Source: Anolis sagrei (Eukaryota > Chordata > Lepidosauria > Squamata > Anolidae). From it: DNA of 64,000 nucleotides. This document shows positions 57,087 through 64,000 of this stretch, piece after piece. The DNA is taken from positions 189,674,378-189,738,377 of the forward strand of contig NC_090021.1 of assembly GCF_037176765.1 (NCBI RefSeq), read 5' to 3'. The position numbers were made by a program, and so were the translations under genes. The notes beneath the pieces are model-generated. The model worked only from the letters and a program-made list of their open reading frames with translations, did no database searches and had not been told where the DNA came from. Positions within the stretch are counted from its first letter, which is position 1, and each line of letters begins with the position of its first letter.

Positions 57087-60000
57087 GTACACTCCGGGGG
57101 TGGGAGCCTTCCCGTGTTCACATTGGCTGCACAGGGCAATCCTGGTCACACTTGTAGGAAAGAAGCCTAAGTTCAGGAGCAGTGTGGTCATGCCTGAAAT
57201 TGTGAGAATGACAATATGGTGTAGTGATTTGAGCATTGGACTAGGACCCCTTCTACAGTGCCATATAATCCAGATTATCAAAGCAGATCATCCACATGAT
57301 CTGCTTTAAACTGGATTATCTGAGACTGCACTGCCATATATATTAAGATTGTCAACTCAGATAATCCACACTGCCCAATATCCCAGGATCTGATCCCAGA
57401 TGATCTGCTTTATACTGAATATCTGGATCTACACTGTCATACACTCCAGATGATCAATTCAGATAACCCACACCGCCCTATATCCTAGGATCCAATCCCA
57501 GATGATCTGCTTTAAACTGGATTATCTGAGCCTACACTGCAATTATAATCAAGATGATCAACTCAGATAATCCACACCGCCCTATATCTCAGGATCTGAT
57601 CCCAGATGATCTGCTTTAAACTGAATTATCTGAGTCTACACCGCCATATAATTCAGTTCAAAGCAAATAATCTGGATTTTATATGGCCTGAGTCCCTTCG
57701 GGGAGAGAGGGCGGTGTATAATTAAATTAATATTACTATGCAGAAGGGGCCTATGGTTCGGAGGCCACAGTTTAAATCTCTGCTGTGTCATGGAAGCCTG
57801 CTGACCTACCTTGAGCACATTGCATCCTCTCAACCTCAGGCTCCATCTACACTGACCATTTAATGCAGTTTCAGACATAGTATTGAAAACATTGGTTTAA
57901 CTGTGCAGATAACAGGGAATACTGGAACCAGTTTGAGGACCAGATGACGATGACCCAAACTACAGAGCACTGATGTGAAATAAGGGTTTAATGCAGATCA
58001 AAGCTAGTCTCAAATTGCAATGGTCCAATAGTTTTGAGCTGCATTAAGTGGTCAGTGTAGATGAGCCCTAAGTGGAAGTTAAAGGCAAACTCTCCTCTAA
58101 ACAAAGCCCACTGATAGAGTTGCCTATTAAAAAGAGAAGAACAATGTACACAAATTGGTATAACTATATAGTAAACATGCTAAAAGTGGAAATAACAAAT
58201 TATAAATTGAACAATATAGACAACATTGAGAATGTTATAATAATTTAGAGAATGTATTAAAATGTGGAGTGGAAAAACTGAAACTAAGACTGATATTTCA
58301 AATGTAATTTCTGTAATTTATTGTATAAATTGTTTGTCAAAGGTGGAGGGTTGGAGGGTGGGAATGGAGTAAAGAATAAAAAAATTAAAAAGAAGAACAT
58401 ACAGGTACACCAATGTTTATGCCATGCTGACATGTTGAGAAATTTAAAAGGGAGGAGAAAACCTGGTGCTGAATGAAATGAAATTTAATCGCTGTTTTCA
58501 TACTTATATGTCAAGATGGTTTCTTTAAACTGAGAAGTGTATTTTAAATAACTCTTTCTGCTTGTTTTTTTTTTCTTTGTAGTCGAACACAGAATGATGG
58601 TCACCCAAAATGGTTTGTCCTCGGTGTTGGACAAGTAATTAAAGGCTTAGATATTGCAATGCTGAATATGTGTCCTGGAGAGAAACGGAAGGTGATCATT
58701 CCTCCTTCGCTTGCCTATGGAGAGCAAGGATATGGTAAAATATATGACTGTTGTTGCTGCTGCTGTTATTGCTAATATTCTGCTTTATCCCAGAATTGGG
58801 ACTTAAAGTGGCTCACAATATTTCCTTCCATTCAGCTAAACCTACAGCAAAAGGAGTATTCGATCTCATGGGTCGCAAGTGTGTTTCTTATTTCTTGTTA
58901 AGTATGCTTAGCAACATATATGGAACTTAATAGAGGAGGAAACACTTCTGCCCTGAGAAATTTACAGTCTAAAGCAGGGGTCCTCAAACTCTTTAAACAG
59001 AGGGACAGGTCACAATCCCTGAAACTGTTGGAGGGCCGGATATAATTTGAAAAAAAAATGAATTAATTCCTATGCACACTGCACATATCTTATTTGCAGT
59101 GTAAAAACACTTATAAATAATTAAAATGAAGAACAATTTTAACAAATATAAACTTATTAGTATTTCAATGGCAAGTGTGGGCCTGTTTTTGGCTGATGAG
59201 ATAGGATTGTTTTTATTGTGTGCTTTCAAGTCATTTGAGACGTTGACCCTGAGCGAGGGCCAGGTAAATGACCTTGGAGGGCCGTATCTGGCTCTCGGGC
59301 CTTAGTTTGAGGACCCCTGGGCTACAGTTTGACATAGAGTAGTAAAAGGGGAACGTGAGGGAAGTGAGAGATGGGATAAACATCAGAAATGCTTGTGATG
59401 ACTCCATTTACCATATATACTCGAGTATAAGCCGACCCGAATATAAGCCAAAACATATAATTTTACCACAAAAAACTGGGGAAACATACTGACTTGAGTA
59501 TAAGCCAAGGAAATGCAGAAGCTACTGGTAAATTTCAAAATAAAAATAGATACCAATAAAATTATATTAATTGAGGCATCAGTAGGTTAAATATTTTTGA
59601 ATATTTACTAAAACTGTAATTTAAGTTAAGACTGTCCATCTCTGATTAAACTGTTATTCTAACCTTAAAGTAAATGTGCTTACATATCCTTCCAATAATA
59701 AATAGAGTAAAATAATAAATGTAATAAAAATAATAGAATAAATTAATGAAAATGTAATAATAAAGTAATAAATGTAAGAAAATAATAATAGAGTAAAATA
59801 ATGGAAATGTAGTAATAACAATAATAGTGGAGTAAAATAATAAATGTAATAATAATAGAGAAAAATAAATGTAATAATAGCAATCAATACAGTAAAATAA
59901 TGTAAATGTAATAAAAGAGAGTAAAATAATGTAAATGTAACGATAATAATAACAGAGTAAAATAACAAGTATCTTTGACACTAGTATAAGCCGAGGGGTT

Positions 60001-62895
60001 TTTTTCAGCTTTAAAAAAGAGCTGAAAAATTTGGCTTATACTCAAGTATATACAGTACCTTTCTTAGTTACAATAGAGTATACACACAAACTAGAAGCCA
60101 CAAACCGTATTGGTAAACAATCTAAACAAATGTAAGCCCTCTTTGATACCTGACAGCTCTGCTTTTTCATCAACAGCTTCAAATTGTACATTTTATGATT
60201 TACCTCCAAATCATGGTTTTAAAACATTGTTTGAAATGGCTTTGCAAATGAAGTTTAGCACCCACTACCTGTGCTGTGAACCAGTTTGGACAGGGTGGAA
60301 AACAACAGAATCCAGAAACTGGGAGATGAGTAGAGAGGCGAATCCCATAGAGCTGCTCCTAGTCACCAAGTAATGGTTAGGCATTAGTCCTACCAGGTTT
60401 ACTGACTTAGTTGAGAAGATATTAAGTTAGCCGAATGAGCGTTTATGTATATTCAACATTATATATGTCTCTCTTATCTGAAATGCTCAGGACCAAAGGT
60501 TTTTCAGATTTTTGATTTTGTGGGTGTTGGAATACCTATATTTGCATATACATAGCGAATGAGGTATTGGCGGCGGGGGTGGGGGAGAGGGATAATTACA
60601 TGTCTAATGCCCACTGAGGTTTTCAAGAAGTGTCATTTCTACCCTGTCATTAATCACTAGTTTCAGCAAAGTTTAGATTATGGACATAATTTTGCTGAAA
60701 CTAGTGAGTAATGAAACAATAGTTCCACCAAATTAATGCACCTTGTCTGCTGGACACTAACAATAACTGTTTGTTTTAGGCTGTGATTGAAGAAGGATTT
60801 TTCTTTCCTCCTGCAACACTCTGTTCTTTGTCAGAATAGTCCTGCATGTTGGGCAAGATGGCGCTAGTTCTGAATGTCAAGGATGCATGTCACTTTCTAG
60901 CTTTTTTCACAGCTTTCCTATGGTAGGTATTGTTCTGTGAACTGTTGTCCCTGAATTCTTCTCATCCCTCTCCCTTTTCTCTAGTTTGGCTACTAAATCT
61001 AGAAACTGAGCAGTCTGAAATATGCTTCTTTCCTAGTGCGGTTCTTCTTGCATAAGTCTAAACTCTTCCATATTTTTTGCAAAAAAAGGTACTCCAGATA
61101 CGTAATGAATTAAAAAAAGGTTGTGAATCTGTAGTTTACTGGCTCAAGGCTGCCTTAGGCTCTACGTTAGTAGTGGAATAAAGGGCTGGATTAAGACCTT
61201 TAGAAGCCTTAAGCACTTAAAATGTTTTGGTACCCCATATATATATCTAATTCAAAATATAAACGATAATAAGCCAAAAATTATATTTTTCAAAATGAAA
61301 CAAAACTGACAGTATTATGGAAAATAATGTTTCCACCATTTTCAGTTTTGCACAATATGGTCCATGGTAAATCTAGCAATAGAAAATTTTTGTTGCCCTC
61401 CTCCCTTCACTTGATCCCCTAATTGTTTTGGTGTTTTGTACTGTTTTTGCTTAGCCCTGTTAGGACATTTTTGCCTCTCCACATATTTTGGCCAACAACT
61501 CCCAGAATCTTTAACTTTAGTCAGGCGGGGCTGATTGGTTGGGGCTGATTGAAGCTACAGGCCAAAACATATGGAAAACTTGGACTCATGCTTTATATAA
61601 AAGGTTTTTAAAATTCATAAATATTTTCCATTCACACATGGAAAAGGTTGTTGTGTTTCTAGTTTTCAATGCTGTGTCACAAAAACTCAAGAATGAATTC
61701 ACAAATTAATAGAACAGTGGTTCACAACCTGTGTGTCCACGGATATTTTGGCCTTCAACTCCCAGAAATCCTAACAGTTGGTAAACTGGCTGGGATTTCT
61801 GGGAGTTGTAGGCCAAAACACCTGGGGACCCACAAGTTGAGAACCACTGGAATAGAAAGCTGCCTTATCCCAAATCATACCAGGTCAATGTAAGTCATCC
61901 CATCATTGCAGAATGAAACCCCTCTACTGCTACCTTGCTTCAGATCAGAGTCCATCTCCCAACTGAGGATTGAAACTGAGATCCTTTGTATACAGCTGTA
62001 ATTCCTACCTGACAGAAATTTTGATTTAGACGTTTGTGACAACCATAAATGTGTATCAACAGCATGTGCATGCCTTGCCAACTATTTTCTTTTGATTGGC
62101 TATGCAAGCAGCCCCCTTTAATACTTCTACTTGCCTCTCCTTTGTGGTAGTCATCATTTCCCAGAGCCTACTAACTATATAATATTGTTGCAGGAGTATA
62201 CTTGGACTTATTAAACATGGATCTTCTTTGAAGCTAATTTTGTTCTTTGAAAATTAGAAGTTTTTTGTCATCACTCTGTGGATCCCACCGCTTTGAACTC
62301 CTTGGAGGCCTATTTCAAATTCTGTTTCTTTGTTTTAATGGCTGTTCAGGCATGAATGACTACTGATTTGGTTCTTCTCAGGGGGTTTTCTCCCCGAGAA
62401 CAAACAAAACAAATATCCTCAAACAAATCCAGTGGACTTCCTGATCTTATTACACCAGAGGAGCAAAATTCTACTGCTGTAGTGCCTGCATCCCTGTTCA
62501 CCAAGGGACAACAGGCATTGCAGGCAGGCCAAGATCATTATGGCATTGCCAGGTCATTGAGAATGTTGCTTACTATTCCAAGAGAGGTCCCTGTGCTTCT
62601 GGCAGAGCACAAGGACCTCTCTTAGGCTGGATTTACACTGCTCTGTATCCTAGGATCTGATCTCAGATTATTTGCTTCGAACTGGATTATATCAGTCTAC
62701 AGTGTCGTCTTGTCTGAGGTTAAAATGATTTGTTCTTAAAAGGTTCTTGTTCAATTACCAGAGCCAGCGAAAATCCCACCTAATGCAACTTTGATCTTTG
62801 AGATTGAATTGTATGCCATAACAAAAGGACCACGCAGCGTTGAAGCGTTTTCTGATATCGACATGGATAAAGACAAACAACTTTCAAGAGACGAG
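56869..62895 (+). CDS. FKBP7: FKBP7 (FKBP23, ER-lumen prolyl isomerase), exons 1-3, 3' partial
   Basis: Exons 56869-57086, 58583-58734 and 62762-62895 join to 504 nt (168 codons), and the gene runs off the right edge. The protein starts [18 protein letters not shown], a clear signal peptide. The FKBP fold follows ([70 protein letters not shown]). An EF-hand loop, [12 protein letters not shown], has acidic or oxygen ligands at 1, 3, 5, 9 and 12. Mammalian FKBP7 ends in a second EF-hand and an ER-retrieval HDEL-type tail, not reached here. It is predicted to act on proline isomerisation in the ER with BiP. An in-frame upstream GTG at 56809 is not a likely start. Confidence 0.95.
57087..58582 (+). 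other. FKBP7: FKBP7 intron 1 (SINE split by a tandem-bearing MITE)
   Basis: A 1496-bp intron. A SINE head (57213-57245) and its continuation (57753-57840) are separated by a MITE-like insertion containing about four 103-bp tandem units. Sequence 57850-58070 resembles the GCAGTTT/AAACTGC fold-back MITEs. The remainder is unassigned. Confidence 0.55.
57246..57752. mobile_element. MITE-like insertion with 103-bp tandem repeats and a LINE tail
   Basis: Left end GGACCCCTTCTACAGTGCC, right end GCAGAAGGGGCC. Inside, the phrase TGATCTGCTTTA recurs at 57297, 57401, 57503 and 57607, a period of 102-104 bp. The right third ends 'ggcctgagtcccttcgggga', a LINE-tail phrase. It splits a SINE, so it is younger than that SINE. 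Confidence 0.6.
58583..58734 (+). CDS. FKBP7: FKBP7 exon 2
   Basis: A 152-nt exon encodes [20 protein letters not shown] and on to [12 protein letters not shown], the active-site part of the FKBP domain. Acceptor TTTCTTTGTAG, donor GTAAAA. Confidence 0.94.
58975..59319. mobile_element. hAT-like MITE
   Basis: The ends CAGGGGTCCTCAAACT and AGTTTGAGGACCCCTG are perfect inverted repeats. The flanks GTCTAAAG (58967-58974) and GGCTACAG (59320-59327) match at six of eight positions. Internal 'ggagggccgga' and 'ggccgtatctggctctcggg' are typical of this widespread hAT group. No transposase. Confidence 0.75.
59408..60058. mobile_element. Fold-back element (CCATATATACTCGAGTATAAGCC ends), AT-rich interior
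   Basis: Left ACCATATATACTCGAGTATA, right TATACTCAAGTATATACAGT. The interior 59660-59970 is an irregular (TAATAA/GTAAAATAAT)n array whose reverse reading gives long Tyr/Leu/Ile frames without meaning. Confidence 0.6.
61715..61854. mobile_element. hAT-like MITE
   Basis: The ends CAGTGGTTCACAACCTGTG and 'cacaagttgagaaccactg' are inverted repeats. The flanks TAATAGAA and GAATAGAA differ at one of eight positions. Sister of 45107-45221. Confidence 0.7.
62762..62895 (+). CDS. FKBP7: FKBP7 exon 3
   Basis: A 134-nt exon encodes [39 protein letters not shown] and LSRDE: the last FKBP strand and the first EF-hand. Ends phase 0 before GTAATG. The next exon is beyond 64000. Confidence 0.93.
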
Positions 62896-62976
62896 GTAAT
62901 GTGAGAAATAATTCCGAAGCAGTCACCCCCCATTTCACCTATGCTTCCCTGGTTATAAGTAACCTACAATGTTTTA

Positions 62977-63520
62977 CAGAGTGAGGCAGCATAACTTCCT
63001 TTTTTCAAAACTTAATAAAACCCATTGTATGAATCAGATTTTTTTTAAAAAAAAAATTATAATGTAGGCACATACCTAAAGTTTTGTTTTACGTAGTTTT
63101 GAAGATCAAAATAGGTAGGTGACGTCCCCCATTCTCCATACACTGAGTAAACTGATTTTTGGCGTTTGTCATGACAGCATAGCAGGCGTTATGTTGGCAA
63201 TTTCTTCCTGGATGTTGGTCTTCAAATCTTGTAGGGTCCTTGGACGGTTCACAGAAACACGAGATTTCAAAAAACCCCATAGAAAAAAATCACAAGGGGC
63301 CAAATCTGGAGAGCGGGCCAGCCACTCCAAATCTGCTTGAAAAGTAGGCCTCAACGGCAAAAGCATGCTCCTCACTGTTCCAACGCATGATGGCAACTGA
63401 ACTGTGTCAGGACAAAACTTTATACTCCCACCTCTCAAACGAGACCACTAGCGCTCCCCTATGTCTTCAACCGACTGAATGGCGTGCATTTTAAAAAGGA
63501 AGTTATGCTGCCTCACTCTG
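62977..63520 (-). mobile_element. Tc1/mariner element, internally deleted (544 bp)
   Basis: The ends at 62977-63004 and 63493-63520 are perfect 28-bp inverted repeats (starting CAGAGTGAGGCAGCATAACT), flanked by TA at 62975-62976 and 63521-63522. The minus strand encodes the C-terminal third of a transposase: WLARSPDLAPCDFFLWGFLK, the motif around the third catalytic Asp, then RPRTLQDLKTNIQEEIANI. A frame change near 63170 moves the C-terminus (QCMENGGRHLPILIFKT) into another frame. The N-terminal two thirds are deleted. Confidence 0.8.
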
Positions 63521-63529
63521 TATGTAATA

Positions 63530-63794
63530 AGGTAAAGATAAAGGTTTTCCGTTGACATTAAGTCTAGTCGTGTCTGACTCTGGGCGGTGGTGCTCATCTC
63601 CATTTCTAAGCCGAAGAGCTGCCGTTGTCCATAGGTATCTCCAAGGTCATGTGGCCGACAAGGCTGTATGGAGCACCGTTATCTTCCTGCCGGAGCAGTT
63701 CCTATTAATCTACTCACATTTACTCACCCTGCTCCCCGGACTCAAACTGCCGATCTTCCGGTCAGCAAATTCAGCAGCTCAGTGGTTTAACCTG
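63530..63794 (-). repeat. Sauria-type SINE, minus orientation
   Basis: The minus-strand tail 'gtcagacacgactagactta' plus 'atgtc' is BovB-like; the body 'cttagaaatggagatgagca' and the tRNA-like head near 63780 match the copies at 36012 and 52171. Confidence 0.7.
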
Positions 63795-64000
63795 ACATAT
63801 AACATATCAATAACATGTTATGTAATAACATATCAAAAATGAACTGGAGGCTGTCTTTTTACAGTCGTTTCATATATTAATATGTAGAAGTCTTTTGAGA
63901 GAGCAAGGGAGGAGAGCACTATCTACACCAGCAAATACCCATGTTTCTGAACCCCAAATAGTCATACTTGGCCCATACTCTTCCCTTGTTCAGCTGCGCT

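Larger units (their letters stand above)
58735..62761 (+). other. FKBP7: FKBP7 intron 2 (4.0 kb)
   Basis: Contains a hAT-like MITE (58975-59319), a fold-back element with an AT-rich interior (59408-60058), a dispersed-repeat piece near 60480-60560, another hAT-like MITE (61715-61854) and a palindromic MITE arm (62631-62710) just before exon 3. The segment 60060-60480 and most of 60560-61180 are unassigned. Confidence 0.55.
62896..64000 (+). other. FKBP7: FKBP7 intron 3 (start)
   Basis: Contains a mariner deletion derivative (62977-63520) and a Sauria-type SINE (63530-63794). The last 200 bp show nothing recognisable. No further FKBP7 exon was seen. Confidence 0.6.

Noticed and set aside
59646-59981. 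Two long minus-strand frames rich in Tyr, Leu and Ile that look like membrane proteins
   Set aside because: They are translations of an A/T-only repeat array inside a fold-back element, open in more than one frame because the DNA lacks stop-forming words in that direction.
60110-60373. 87-residue frame in FKBP7 intron 2
   Set aside because: No Met-ATG start, no family resemblance, and FKBP7 exons 2 and 3 join in frame without it.
63089-63440. Possible host gene related to a transposase (SETMAR-like domestication)
   Set aside because: The fragment lies inside intact mariner ends with TA duplications, lacks the N-terminal two thirds and changes frame, so it is an ordinary dead transposon copy.
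1-64000. Endogenous retrovirus, LTR element or Polinton
   Set aside because: I looked for gag/pol-like frames, paired direct long repeats and primer-binding-site arrangements and saw none that I could support.

Overview
This window is a vertebrate nuclear locus, almost certainly from a squamate reptile and probably an anole-like iguanian lizard. Three protein-coding genes are recognisable from their translated exons: the 3' end of titin (TTN, plus strand, positions 1-26823 coding), PLEKHA3/FAPP1 (minus strand, 53381-35813, all eight coding exons) and the first three coding exons of FKBP7 (plus strand, from 56869, running off the right edge). TTN-PLEKHA3 tail to tail and PLEKHA3-FKBP7 head to head is the arrangement I know from mammals, so gene order is conserved. 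The lizard assignment rests on the repeats: tRNA-derived SINEs with a BovB-like tail (Sauria type), a BovB LINE 3' end, L2/CR1-like LINE tails, a Helitron-like end, Penelope-like element pieces, and many hAT-like and palindromic MITEs.

Region 1-26823 holds 27 TTN exons. Exons 1-20 encode three full 11-domain A-band super-repeats (Ig-Fn-Fn-Ig-Fn-Fn-Fn-Ig-Fn-Fn-Fn). Exons 21-24 encode the P-zone up to the A168-A170 MuRF-binding Ig-Ig-Fn unit and the kinase. Exons 24-27 encode the M-band. All A-band junctions are phase 1. The M-band contains nine Ig domains after the kinase where mammals have ten; the domain known as M7, and part of the following linker, appear to be absent.

Region 26824-35812 holds the TTN 3'UTR, about 5 kb of repeat-rich intergenic DNA (L2-like LINE, Helitron-like element, BovB tail, hAT inside a SINE, AT-rich arrays) and the probable PLEKHA3 3'UTR, which contains Penelope-derived inverted repeats. 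Region 35813-53381 is PLEKHA3 with a 7.9 kb first intron. Region 53382-56868 lies between the two divergent promoters and is largely filled by nested copies of one palindromic MITE. Region 56869-64000 is FKBP7 exons 1-3 with repeat-rich introns and a compact mariner deletion derivative just after exon 3.

TTN is the giant sarcomeric scaffold, PLEKHA3 a PI4P/ARF1-binding trans-Golgi protein and FKBP7 an ER-lumen prolyl isomerase, so they share a neighbourhood but no known pathway. I found no convincing undescribed multi-gene system. The best leads are the apparent M7 loss in titin, hammerhead-ribozyme-like cores in Penelope-derived repeats (one sense-oriented in PLEKHA3 intron 1), a retrotransposon tail abutting a titin splice acceptor, and the MITE-filled divergent promoter interval. 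Exon borders come from reading frame, GT-AG signals and remembered mammalian protein sequences, not from transcript data.
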